A stretch of 64,000 bases of DNA from CAZIKB01 sp964539665 (GTDB lineage: Bacteria; Zhuqueibacterota; Zhuqueibacteria; Oceanimicrobiales; Oceanimicrobiaceae): positions 8,137-72,136 of the forward strand of contig CAZIKB010000014.1 in the NCBI GenBank assembly GCA_964539665.1, written 5' to 3'. A program made the position numbers and the translations under genes. Below, one piece after another: positions 8,728-17,456 of this stretch; positions within the stretch are counted from its first letter, which is position 1, and the number at the start of each line of letters is the position of its first letter. Below the pieces are notes generated by a model. That model was not told the DNA's origin. It was given only the letters and a program-made list of their open reading frames with translations, and made no database searches.

Positions 8728-10989
8728 ATGCAGAGTCGAAACAATCTTATCACAGGCGGTCGATTTTCTAAAACCATTATAGTCGCTATCTGGCTGGGCT
8801 GCTTTCTTTATGCCCACAGCCTTCTGGCGGGAAATGACGGCCCGCAGGCTTTCACCACGGAAGATGCCCTGAATGTACGAATTCCAAGAACTCTGAGTCT
8901 CTCGGACGATGGACTATACCTGGCAGTAACATTCAGATCCCACAGTGACAGGCTGAATGTTGACCACGGCCGGTTTGGCGATCCAACCTACATAGCCCCA
9001 TCCTTTTCCGAGGTTTTTGTAATCAACACCAAAACAGGCGACACAAAAAAGTTGTTACAGGATAAAGTTCAGATGCGCTCTTTCGCATGGTCTCCTGACA
9101 GCAAAACACTCGCTTTTCTTTTAAGGAAAGATAATGAGTTTTCCCTGTACACTTATGACCGGGAAAAACGTAAAGTCAAAAAAATCAAGCTGAAAACCAA
9201 AAAATCCATCGCATCAAACTCGCCCCTGCTCTGGAGACCCGACAACTCCGGTTTACTCCTCACGCTGCGGGAAAGCAACTGGGCAGAATCATCCCGGAAA
9301 ATGTATCTCGATCTCTCCGAGGGACCGATTATTGTCCAGGATTCGCGTGAACCTTTTCTGGCCTGGGATGCCGTACGCAATTGGAACGATCTGGGTGTCC
9401 TGACATTAGTGGATCCCAGATCGGGAAGTGTGAAGGAATTGCTACCGGAAACGCGCGTCGGAAATATTGAACAGGAAAAGAGCGGTGCATTCATAACCTA
9501 CATCGAGACGAATCCATACGAGACCGCCTACAAAAGAAATGCAGGCAGAGAGTACGAAATGTTTATGTTAGACATGCAGGACAATAAAATCAAATCTGTG
9601 CGCAAAAAAAGCAAGACCCGCATCAATCCGCGGTGGAACAGCACAGGGGATGTCTTCGCGTTTTCTAACAAAGGCGATATCTTCCTACAATCGGTCACGG
9701 ATACAAGTGAGAAGAATCTGACCAGGAAATATCGGACACAAGTAGCCGATGACGATACGACGAAACTCAAATACTCCCTCGTGCGCTGGCAGACGGATGA
9801 TACTGCTCTCCTGATCAGCTCCCAGAGCGGCTTTCATCTCCTGCACACAGAGAAAGATTCCATCGAGTTGATTCTTGAAAATAAGAAAGACGACGATACT
9901 TCGCCGAAGCTCGAAGTGGTTTCATGGAGTCCGGACTCACGCTTCCTGTACTTGAGCTTCTCAACAAAGAATAAATGGCAGCGAGGTTTGGTCAAGTACG
10001 ATTTGCAAACCAGGCAGATGAGCGATTTGGTTAAAGACGATAATCTCTATTCAAACTGGCATTTTTCTGAGGATGGCCAGAGAATCGTTTATGCATTCTC
10101 TGACGGCGATATGCCGAACGATCTATATGCAACTGACCCGGCGCTTAAAGAAAAACTCCGGCTGACCGACGTTAATCCGTGGCTCGATGAGAAAAGCCTG
10201 ACTCGCAGTGAACTCATTGAGTATCTGGATGTTGATGGTGAAAAGCTTTACGGTATTCTATACTATCCGGTCAACTACGAGCCCGGGAAAAAGTATCCAC
10301 TGGTAGCCGAAGTCTACGAAACTTTTTTCAATAACGGCTTTAATACCCGCATGAATCTGCTGGCAAACGCCGGTTATTTCGGCTTTCGTCCCTCTGTAAA
10401 CTTTCAGATCGGATTTCCAGGGGAAGCCTGGCTCAAAGGCGTCACAGCAGGCATTAACAAGTTGATCGACCGCGGTCTGGTAGACGGCGACCGGTTGGGT
10501 GTTCAGGGCACCAGCTACGGCGGCTATGCAACCAACCTGTTGATCACTCAGACCGATCGCTTTGCTGCCGCAATCAACATCTCCGGCAAAGTAAATATCA
10601 TCAGTTTCCTTGGTGACAGTCCCAAAATCACCACACGCAACTATCGTGCAGCCGAAACCGGCCAGGACCGGCTGGGCGCAACGCTGTGGGAACAGCCGCA
10701 GAAATATCTGGCGCACACAGCGATCCTCAACGCCGACAGAATTACGACGCCGCTGCTCATGCTTACGGGAGAAGGTGACTGGAACGTACCGGCAACAAAT
10801 CAAAGAGAAATGTACTACGCTTTGCGCCGCCTTAAGAAAGAGGTTGTCTGGGTGCACTATATGAACGCCGGTCACGGCGCCGGCCGCTCAGGGACGGTCG
10901 AAGATTTTCACGATCACTGGAACAGGGTGCTGGACTGGTACAAAGAACATTTCGATAAAGTGAACCAAAAGCACATCACGAAAAAGTAA
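8728..10989 (+). CDS. S9 family prolyl oligopeptidase/dipeptidyl-peptidase-like serine peptidase, secreted
   Basis: A 753-residue peptidase with a signal peptide (ending near LLAG), a beta-propeller-like region with WSPDSKTLAF and WSPDSRFLYL blades that gates access, and a C-terminal alpha/beta hydrolase domain. The catalytic triad is visible as Ser596 (GTSYGGY), Asp684 (GEGDWNVP) and His716 (NAGHGAG), so the enzyme should be active on short peptides outside the cytoplasm. The ribosome site GAGGAGGG precedes the ATG. It follows a broken barrel gene on the same strand. Glutamyl, prolyl or dipeptidyl specificity cannot be told from sequence alone. Confidence 0.92.
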   Translation: MQSRNNLITGGRFSKTIIVAIWLGCFLYAHSLLAGNDGPQAFTTEDALNVRIPRTLSLSDDGLYLAVTFRSHSDRLNVDHGRFGDPTYIAPSFSEVFVINTKTGDTKKLLQDKVQMRSFAWSPDSKTLAFLLRKDNEFSLYTYDREKRKVKKIKLKTKKSIASNSPLLWRPDNSGLLLTLRESNWAESSRKMYLDLSEGPIIVQDSREPFLAWDAVRNWNDLGVLTLVDPRSGSVKELLPETRVGNIEQEKSGAFITYIETNPYETAYKRNAGREYEMFMLDMQDNKIKSVRKKSKTRINPRWNSTGDVFAFSNKGDIFLQSVTDTSEKNLTRKYRTQVADDDTTKLKYSLVRWQTDDTALLISSQSGFHLLHTEKDSIELILENKKDDDTSPKLEVVSWSPDSRFLYLSFSTKNKWQRGLVKYDLQTRQMSDLVKDDNLYSNWHFSEDGQRIVYAFSDGDMPNDLYATDPALKEKLRLTDVNPWLDEKSLTRSELIEYLDVDGEKLYGILYYPVNYEPGKKYPLVAEVYETFFNNGFNTRMNLLANAGYFGFRPSVNFQIGFPGEAWLKGVTAGINKLIDRGLVDGDRLGVQGTSYGGYATNLLITQTDRFAAAINISGKVNIISFLGDSPKITTRNYRAAETGQDRLGATLWEQPQKYLAHTAILNADRITTPLLMLTGEGDWNVPATNQREMYYALRRLKKEVVWVHYMNAGHGAGRSGTVEDFHDHWNRVLDWYKEHFDKVNQKHITKK

Positions 10990-11068
10990 GCTGTACTTTA
11001 GTTGAATCAAAAGACTCATTACAAATGCGGAGGCGCAGAAAACGCTGAGAAAATAAGTAGTCAATATT

Positions 11069-11530
11069 ATGCATCAGACCACAAAAAGACCAATCGGAAT
11101 TAAAATCATCATTGGATTTCACTTGCTTAGCGCTATTCTGTGGTTATTTGGGCAAGGTGGAGCGGTAATTTCTTATGACACCGTTGCTAAGTGGGGATTC
11201 CAGGATTCGAGAGAGCTCATCGATCCCATTATTGTTGAAGTCAACCGGGCAATTGGCTTAGGAGATATGATAATACAAATACCGCTTTTTATAGTTGCTG
11301 TAATCGGTCTCTGGCGGTTAAAATTCTATGGCGCAGTTGCTTCCTGGTTAGTTTTTGGGACTACGTTTTATTGGCCGGTGATATTTTGGTGCAGTCAGTA
11401 TTTCTATGCTCAGGCAGGAATAAAACACCAGCCAACCCCAATTTCGGTTACCGTGATTCTTACTGTGATTCTTCTTTTTTCTGGATGGGCGATCTGGTAT
11501 CTGTTCAAGAATTATAAGCGGTTCGAGTAG
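11069..11530 (+). CDS. Small multi-pass membrane protein, unknown function
   Basis: The 153-residue protein has about four predicted transmembrane helices: near residues 8-32, 62-82, 86-110 and 123-148. It has short loops and a basic C-terminal tail (KNYKRFE). It follows the S9 peptidase by 79 bases. No catalytic motif or known family was recognised. Confidence 0.65.
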   Translation: MHQTTKRPIGIKIIIGFHLLSAILWLFGQGGAVISYDTVAKWGFQDSRELIDPIIVEVNRAIGLGDMIIQIPLFIVAVIGLWRLKFYGAVASWLVFGTTFYWPVIFWCSQYFYAQAGIKHQPTPISVTVILTVILLFSGWAIWYLFKNYKRFE

Positions 11531-11896
11531 AGGCATTTTCCACCAAAAATCAATTATTACTTGATATCAGAAAAATTATTAATTATCTTAAACAATTGTT
11601 ATCGCCCTGTTATAGGATCTTATCTGCGAATCTACCATTCACCAATCACCAGCGCCTGCACGCAAGGACGGGGGATAACGGTACAATTCAGTAACAGTCA
11701 AGATGTGTGGTCAAACAGGAGCGGGAACGAGGATGACTTATGCAAGCTCAAAACCTGACATTACAAAAACACCGAATCTTCTTACTTTGGTTAAGACGAA
11801 AAATTAATAAGCCTATATATAGAAATAAAATGCCAGGGTAAAAATGCCTATATGTAGGCATGCGAATAACTGAAAGAGTGGCAACTAATATAATAG
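11531..11896 (+). other. Non-coding gap with a perfect inverted repeat
   Basis: No gene is convincing in this 366-base stretch. It contains a perfect palindrome at 11844-11861 (ATGCCTA, four-base loop, TAGGCAT) with a related half-site AAGCCTATATATAG about 30 bases before it. The palindrome could be an operator or small hairpin. The 3' end is the G of the core site GTTATGC (11896-11902), where the cassette described next begins. No attC or recognisable attI structure lies upstream of that core. Confidence 0.45.
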
Positions 11897-12891
11897 TTAT
11901 GCATCTAATTTAAGTGATAATAATGAATAACGGAAAACATGACAAGATTACGGCTCTCGATTTTATAGTTCGTGAATTTGATGACGGAGTTGACGGCGAG
12001 TTCGTTTGGGGGCTTGGAAGAAGCCCTCTCTTTGAAAGATTCTATACCGCGGATGAACTTTCTAACCCTGAGTTGGCTAAACGAGCACTAAACAAGATTT
12101 TAAGACAGGATCCTCAATTTGTAGATGCATACAACAGTCTCGGTTGGTGGGAAATTGAGTTTGCAAATTATGGCAATGCAAAAGAATTATTCGATAAGGC
12201 ATTTAATATTGGTAACGATGTAATCCCGAAGAATTTCTCAGGACAAATTATCTGGGGAATAATTGATAATCGGCCATTCCTACGGGCAATGCACGGATTA
12301 GGACTTTGTTACTTATTCACAAATGATTTCAATAAAGCATTGCAAGTATTCAACAAGATGTTGGGATACAATCCTAACGATAACCAAGGGATTCGAGCTT
12401 TAGCGATTCACTGTAACATTGCATTGGGACGATTCAATGCCATTTTGGAAATTTGTAATAAGTACCCCGAGGACATCTTACCAGACACTTTGTACGGGAA
12501 AGTGCTTGCCTTGTATAAGCTCAATAAGACTACAAAAGCAAAAGAAGCTTTGAAAGAAGCTGTCATTTGCAGTCCTTTGGTAGTTAAAGAGTTAGTAAAA
12601 AAACGGCACAAGAAAATCAAAAGTGAGTTTCCTGGAAGCGTTACTGTTGGGGGTGCAGACGAGGCTTATGATTACTGGGAGAGCTTGGGACAATACTGGA
12701 CGGACCCCGATTTAATTGATTTTATAAAAATCGGTCTCAAATCTCTATCGCAGATTTAGAGGCCAATATTGGCATAACATTGGCTTCAGCGGATGCTACC
12801 GCAGGTTCTAATTTCTGGCTTTGGTGCTTTGTGGAAAGTGTGACCTTTGTTCAAGTTCAGTGGCCCGCACACCGCACCGCTAAGCCACTCG
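11897..12891 (+). mobile_element. Solitary integron gene cassette carrying a TPR gene
   Basis: The segment has the anatomy of an integron cassette. It starts with TTATGC directly after a G, has one gene whose start is within about 30 bases of that border, and ends with an attC-like site just past the stop codon. The attC left core GCATAAC (12772-12778) is the exact reverse complement of the upstream GTTATGC core, as required if G plus TTATGC close the excised circle. The outside 3' core is GTTATAC, one base different, as expected for flanking sequence. No integrase gene is in the window, so it is either a remnant array member or an insertion at a secondary site. Confidence 0.7.
11923..12759 (+). 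CDS. TPR protein carried in an integron-type cassette
   Basis: A 278-residue soluble protein without a signal peptide. It contains TPR-type helical pairs (DAYNSLGWWEIEFANYGNAK, then GLCYLFTNDFNKALQVFNKM with LGYNPND, then CNIALGRFNAILEICNK). The N-terminus holds an acidic FDDGVDGEFVWGLG segment and the C-terminus a distinct DYWESLGQYWTDPDLIDF block, so it is not only TPRs. ATG at 11923 is preferred; GTG at 11914 is in frame and possible. Neither has a Shine-Dalgarno sequence, which is common for cassette genes. It is bounded by core site GTTATGC upstream and an attC-like site 12 bases after the stop. The partner is unknown. Confidence 0.8.
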   Translation: MNNGKHDKITALDFIVREFDDGVDGEFVWGLGRSPLFERFYTADELSNPELAKRALNKILRQDPQFVDAYNSLGWWEIEFANYGNAKELFDKAFNIGNDVIPKNFSGQIIWGIIDNRPFLRAMHGLGLCYLFTNDFNKALQVFNKMLGYNPNDNQGIRALAIHCNIALGRFNAILEICNKYPEDILPDTLYGKVLALYKLNKTTKAKEALKEAVICSPLVVKELVKKRHKKIKSEFPGSVTVGGADEAYDYWESLGQYWTDPDLIDFIKIGLKSLSQI

Positions 12892-12897
12892 TTATAC
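12772..12897 (+). other. attC-like recombination site
   Basis: This 126-base imperfect palindrome has left core GCATAAC (12772-12778) and right core GTTATAC (12891-12897). Inside the cores, TGGCTT (12781-12786) pairs with AAGCCA (12882-12887) and AGCGG (12788-12792) pairs with CCGCT (12877-12881). C12787 is left unpaired, which on the bottom strand is an extrahelical G in the left arm, the polarity mark used by integron integrases. Length and layout fit attC sites (about 57-141 bases). A related site lies at 53006-53128. Confidence 0.75.
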
Positions 12898-13025
12898 AGT
12901 AAAATTCTATAAGCCAAAAATTTAGTGCAACGTCTCAAAGGAACATTTTAGAGTTGTGCTTAAGTCCAATAAATTCTCAGTAAAGCGAGTCAATATGTGC
13001 GAAGAACCATGGGGAGTTCAGTGCT

Positions 13026-13349
13026 TTATATCTTCTTTGCTATAATCGAATATTGCATTGGAGGTAAATTGTTAGTCTCAAAAATTGTCGCTTTTGAGAA
13101 ATTTACATTCCTTCCTGCTTTTCTGTTTGCAGTTTCAATCATCCTGGAAGATATATCAATACCATGAATCTCTTTCACATTTCCAGCAAGTGCAATGGAG
13201 TATAATCCTGTTGCACATGCAAAATCCAGAACCATGTCGCTATATTTGAGATGTTTTTTAGTGATTTCAAGAGAAAGGTGTTTTTTTGTACGAAAAGGTT
13301 CAAAATTCAAATTGAACGCTGATATACGCAGATTACCAATGATTTTCAT
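13026..13349 (-). pseudogene. Class I SAM-dependent methyltransferase, C-terminally truncated
   Basis: A 107-residue reading frame with methyltransferase motif I (VLDFACATGLYSIALA) and the acidic motif II strand (IHGIDISS), followed by FSKATIFETNNLP. Complete family members are around 200 residues or more; this one ends in unrelated sequence (QYSIIAKKI) right after the fourth strand should begin. Its 3' end lies about 130 bases from the right border of the TPR cassette, so a rearrangement there may have cut it. It is probably non-functional. Confidence 0.65.
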
Positions 13350-13792
13350 TTGTATTTAATAATGAAATTATTAATCTGCGCTCATCATTGAAAATCAACC
13401 GCAAATTCGTTCCGCTCGAAATGACAATTTCTGGGATAAATCGATGCGAAAGACAGAAAAAACCATTTCATTTCTGTAATTGAAATTACAATTGCGTTTA
13501 TAATATTTCAAAATAATTATCATTACGTGTATTATTTACTGCGAAAACCTGCCAGGGCTGCGTTAGATTAATCTGTTCATAACTACCAAATAAATAATAA
13601 TTAAAACCACCTCAAAATTTTCCACACTTCGATAAAAGGAGCTATTTTCTAAATTCAAAAAAAGAATTGGTATCATTATTGCGAAATGTTTAGCCAGATA
13701 TTTAGATAATAAATCCTGTGCCATGTCCTTATAGTGATTCGGAAAGGTCAAGGTCAGGATAGAATAAACATCAGTTGTAATGAGCAAAGTAA
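13350..13792 (+). other. Non-coding gap before the motor-like operon
   Basis: The stretch is A+T-rich. A 74-codon hydrophobic minus-strand frame at 13563-13787 lacks a ribosome site and family resemblance and is not called as a gene. The promoter of the 13.8-24.0 kb operon is expected here but no clear boxes were seen. Confidence 0.4.
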
Positions 13793-15502
13793 ATGATAGC
13801 AGTACCAGGAAAATATACGAAGTTTCGTCTAATATTCTTAGTTACAATAGTTTGTAGTATTTTCATCACTCGTGTATCTGCAACTTCTCAAGGTCTTAGT
13901 GTCTGGAATCCGGCAGATCGCGATAGCCCCTGGACGTCTGCAATTAATCCGGCTGTTATCTCTTTTCAGGATGCAAAGATTTCGGCGGGTCTCAAGGTGT
14001 TTCATTTGGGCTTTGTACCAGATGCTTCCTTCAGCTTGCGCGAAAACCATCTTAATGTGAGCCTGCCATTTTATCTCCCTTATCAGATTGGCGTGGGCTT
14101 TGATATTCGCTATTTCAAAGGAGGTATTTTTTCAGAGCTGGCCAGCGCCCTGCTTCTGAGTCGTGAACTTTTTGATCGTTTCTCTTATGGGCTGAAAATC
14201 GGCTTGGAACACAGGTCTTTCAGCCGGGACAATTTCAATCTAATTGATCTTGACGATCCGGTTTTGGCGGGTAGTTTAGGCACTACCAGTTTAAATCTTG
14301 GATTTGGCGTTTACTGGAATCCAGGAAAATTAACCATTGGTGTGGGAATTGATCACGCCAACCGCGCCGACGTCGGCCTCCTGAATCAGGCAATTCTGCC
14401 GCGGGAAATTTCGGCGGCGGTTGGATATAAAATTGGCTTGTTAACCCCAACTTTTGTTTTGCATGATGATGGCACATATAAAGGCGTCGGCTTTTCATTA
14501 GCAGCAGCGCCGAGTAAATCCACCACTATCCGCTTTTCCTACGAGAACGACATGCCGTTTAAAGTAGAAGCGAGTTTTAACCTTTCGAAAGATAATAGCC
14601 TGAGATATGGCGTAGACCTTCCAACCGAAGGCACACGCGGGCTGGCTAACGGTTCACACGAATTAGACTTCACGCGCATCCTTGCCCGTGAACCGGATGC
14701 TGTCGCGCCTGAAATTTTATTTTCTACCCGGGAACTGCAGGTTCTGGAGGAAACGGTATTACGAAGCCTGCCTTCTGAGTTGCAGCCGGAAACTCTGTCC
14801 CAATTAGATGAATTAGCGCCTGAATATCTATCTTCTGTCGGGCAATTCGATGACACAGTAATCATTACCGCCGGCGCCCTCAGTGAGTTTGAGACCGAGC
14901 CAGGCAGGGGAAAGCGCTTCCAACAACTTGCATTGGAAATTTATAAATTAAAGCAGCACAATTCAAACCTGAAAATTATGTTACGGGCTGAGGATCATAC
15001 TTTAAAAGACGCCTGGCTGCTGAAAAACTTCTTTCTGCGAAACGAGGTAGTTACGGCTGCAGATATTCCCATTATAGAATTTTCTTCTTCAGAGCCGGCA
15101 GACCTGTATGGATTTGAATCCGGTTATATGACCAGGGTACGGAAGAATTTGCAGCTATCTTCAGAAAATCTTGAGATTCAGTTGGTCGTGCCAGGTAAGA
15201 CTCGCCGCACTCAGGGGTGGCGGTTACAAATTCAGGATTCCAAAGGTAAGGTGGTTAAGAATTATTTTGCCAAAGGCAATCTTCCGTATAGACTGAGTTG
15301 GGACTGGCATGACTATAAAGGTACAATTGTCGAACCAGGCCGATACACCTTCCATTTTAAATTTAAAACCAGAAGCGGAAAAACAGTAGCTTCAAAAATA
15401 AATGATGTAAAAGTAACGCATATTAAACGCAATGTAATGCTTAAGTTCCGGAGTAAGCCAGAGCCCGAAGAAGTCAGCTCAGGCGTATCTATGATTCGTT
15501 AA
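13793..15502 (+). CDS. Outer-membrane barrel protein (PorP/SprF- or PorV-like) with C-terminal FlgD-like Ig domain
   Basis: This 569-residue protein is the first gene of the motor-like operon. It has a signal peptide (to about residue 31), then roughly 260 residues of strand-rich sequence with AINPAV, YLPYQIGVGFDIRYF, GFGVYWNPGKLTIGVGID and similar alternation, resembling the PorP/SprF and PorV outer-membrane proteins of type IX systems. A linker follows, then an OmpA-like-looking alpha/beta region (residues about 350-430) and a FlgD-type Ig domain (WRLQIQDSKGKVV, SWDWHDYKG, VEPGRYTF) near 475-540. The barrel plus periplasmic or surface Ig module suggests an outer-membrane anchor for the proteins encoded downstream. 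The exact family needs profile searching. Confidence 0.7.
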   Translation: MIAVPGKYTKFRLIFLVTIVCSIFITRVSATSQGLSVWNPADRDSPWTSAINPAVISFQDAKISAGLKVFHLGFVPDASFSLRENHLNVSLPFYLPYQIGVGFDIRYFKGGIFSELASALLLSRELFDRFSYGLKIGLEHRSFSRDNFNLIDLDDPVLAGSLGTTSLNLGFGVYWNPGKLTIGVGIDHANRADVGLLNQAILPREISAAVGYKIGLLTPTFVLHDDGTYKGVGFSLAAAPSKSTTIRFSYENDMPFKVEASFNLSKDNSLRYGVDLPTEGTRGLANGSHELDFTRILAREPDAVAPEILFSTRELQVLEETVLRSLPSELQPETLSQLDELAPEYLSSVGQFDDTVIITAGALSEFETEPGRGKRFQQLALEIYKLKQHNSNLKIMLRAEDHTLKDAWLLKNFFLRNEVVTAADIPIIEFSSSEPADLYGFESGYMTRVRKNLQLSSENLEIQLVVPGKTRRTQGWRLQIQDSKGKVVKNYFAKGNLPYRLSWDWHDYKGTIVEPGRYTFHFKFKTRSGKTVASKINDVKVTHIKRNVMLKFRSKPEPEEVSSGVSMIR

Positions 15503-15558
15503 ATAAAAAGACTAAATTTTAATAAAAATAATAACTTATAAAGATAGTGAGAAGCATA

Positions 15559-16458
15559 ATGAGTCAGAAAATTAAATTCATGAACAAGAAACTTCAGTTT
15601 TTAACTTTGGTGTTTTTAGGAATTTTACTCGTCATACTTATTTCATTCAGGCAATCGGTTGGCCAGAATCAATCATCGTCTAAAGTAGCGGCACAAACTG
15701 CAGAAAGTCAGAAGCAGGTAAACGGTGAAGAAGCCGCGCAGGATGAACAGCTTTCTGTCTGGAGCATCATTGAAATGACAGACTGGCTATTTTGGCCATT
15801 TGTGTTGCTGGCCAGCGCCGGGCTTTTGCTTATATCATACCGCAGCCTGCAGGAATATCAGGAGAAAACCCGCTCACAGGAGTTTTATCTGAAGTTGGCA
15901 CAAGAACGCGACATTAACTCGCTTGTTCAGACCATTCAGAGTAGTATGCCAAACCGGGCGTCCCGACTTATCCATCTTATGATCAGGACCTTCAATAAAA
16001 CCGGCCGGGCAGAACCTATTGGTAATGATATTGACCAGTTCATAAACTCTGAACGCAATACATTCACAACTTTTAACCGGGTAATGGATTTCCTTTCGGA
16101 TACCGCTGGAGCCCTGGGACTGCTTGGAACGGTCTGGGGCATTTTTGTCACTTTTCATGGCGGAAAACTGGATGGGCCAACGATTTTAAGCGGTATGAGT
16201 ATTTCCCTGATTACAACCCTGGTCGGGTTGATTATCAGTCTGGTTTTAAATTTGGGCACTACCGCGGTTTTCGCGTTTTTTAATGGCCAAATAGAGCAGT
16301 TGTCAGTCCGGGCAAAAGAAACGCGTCAGGCGCTGTTGAACCTCGAAAAAAGATCACAATCCAACGGTAAAGTTAAAACCGCGCCTGTTCGTCGAAATAC
16401 AAATAAAAAAGAAGTCATTAATGTCCATGAAGAACAGTACTTAAATAGCAGCAATTAA
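15559..16458 (+). CDS. MotA/TolQ/ExbB-family proton channel subunit
   Basis: The product (299 residues from the ATG at 15559; an in-frame GTG lies 12 bases earlier) has an N-terminal hydrophobic segment, a second helix around residues 75-95, a cytoplasmic helical domain, then the conserved pair of helices. The TolQ/ExbB core is clear: AGALGLLGTVWGIFVTF, a short polar loop, then GMSISLITTLVGLIISL. In this family the pentamer surrounds a TolR/ExbD dimer and converts proton flow into movement. Two TolR-like genes follow three genes later. The first hydrophobic stretch is extra compared with three-helix TolQ. The family is firm; the machine it drives is inferred. Confidence 0.88.
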   Translation: MSQKIKFMNKKLQFLTLVFLGILLVILISFRQSVGQNQSSSKVAAQTAESQKQVNGEEAAQDEQLSVWSIIEMTDWLFWPFVLLASAGLLLISYRSLQEYQEKTRSQEFYLKLAQERDINSLVQTIQSSMPNRASRLIHLMIRTFNKTGRAEPIGNDIDQFINSERNTFTTFNRVMDFLSDTAGALGLLGTVWGIFVTFHGGKLDGPTILSGMSISLITTLVGLIISLVLNLGTTAVFAFFNGQIEQLSVRAKETRQALLNLEKRSQSNGKVKTAPVRRNTNKKEVINVHEEQYLNSSN

Positions 16459-16496
16459 AACAGTGCAATTCAAAATGGTAATAAAGACATCACCTG

Positions 16497-17342
16497 ATGA
16501 GAGTTTTACAGCAAATGGCGAATTTATTCAGTTTCATTATTCTGTCCGGACTAACTCTATTGCCTTCGTCGGGTAACGCAGCCGTGCAGGAAAACAAAAG
16601 CGAGGCGTTTAAAAATTCCAGTGCCCCAGTAAAAGTCTGGATAGAACAACCCGCTGATCCCTTATTAGCTGATACGCAATTTTCATTGAAAATAATGGTG
16701 GGTAATGATACGGAGCCCGTTTCTGGTTTATTCGGGCTCAGCTTTGAGCTGCATTATTCCGACTCGCGCTACTTAGAATTTATTGAACCTGTGGAAGCTA
16801 CAGCCGGGCCGTTTTTAGAACCGGACACTTATACTTTCACACGTCATGAACCTGAGAATCAGGTATTTTATCTCGCTGTAAGCCGCAAACGCGGCGCCGG
16901 CAGTCAAAACGGGAATGGCTTGGTTATGCAGCTTCTGGCAAAACTATCCAAAGATGCGCCGCCAGACTGGGGTGTTTGCTTTGAAATTGTGAATGTGTCA
17001 GCGAACGATCATACCGGCACTGCCATACCTCTGCAAGCTGGCGACCCGATGTGTTTAACGGTTGCGGATATTACTATTGATGTGATACCCAATCCATTTA
17101 CACCTAATGAGGATGGTTCGAATGACCAGGTAGAATTCAAACGTGATGGCGGTATTCCCGGGAACTGGTTAATTTCAATTATGGACCGTTCGGGGCGAGT
17201 TGTCAAACGATTAACAAACGGCGAACGTTTCTGGGATGGACGCAACGAGCAGCGACATCCTATGTTACCGGGTACATATTTGTACACGATTTATGATGGT
17301 AAGCAAACCATCAAACGTGGTTTGCTGTGGCTCATTCTTTAA
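16497..17342 (+). CDS. Secreted cohesin-domain protein with gliding-motility-type (type B) C-terminal domain
   Basis: A 281-residue exported protein. After a signal peptide (LFSFIILSGLTLLPSSGNAA) comes a cohesin-like beta domain (about residues 45-180: VKVWIEQPADPLLADTQFSL, GLFGLSFELHY, NGNGLVMQLLAK). The C-terminus begins IDVIPNPFTPNEDGSNDQVEF and ends in strands with FWDGRN and LPGTYLYTI, matching the gliding-motility-associated C-terminal domain used for type IX secretion. It sits 38 bases after the TolQ-like gene. A surface protein linked to a PorP/SprF-like barrel would echo SprB-SprF pairs. The domain calls are good; the role is inferred. Confidence 0.75.
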   Translation: MRVLQQMANLFSFIILSGLTLLPSSGNAAVQENKSEAFKNSSAPVKVWIEQPADPLLADTQFSLKIMVGNDTEPVSGLFGLSFELHYSDSRYLEFIEPVEATAGPFLEPDTYTFTRHEPENQVFYLAVSRKRGAGSQNGNGLVMQLLAKLSKDAPPDWGVCFEIVNVSANDHTGTAIPLQAGDPMCLTVADITIDVIPNPFTPNEDGSNDQVEFKRDGGIPGNWLISIMDRSGRVVKRLTNGERFWDGRNEQRHPMLPGTYLYTIYDGKQTIKRGLLWLIL

Positions 17343-17456
17343 ACTAATTTGAATGAGAAAAGGAGATTTTTAAGATATTTAAATATTACAGGACGTTCTG
17401 ATAAAAATTTCATAACATGGCCTGACAATACAATCCGTGGGCTTAGAGGTTTTATT

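Noticed and set aside
11561..11758. 65-codon plus-strand frame after the small membrane protein
   Set aside because: No ribosome site, no coherent domain and atypical composition; it is probably a chance frame.
13563..13787. 74-codon hydrophobic minus-strand frame
   Set aside because: No ribosome site, no family resemblance and A+T-rich sequence that yields hydrophobic codons by chance.
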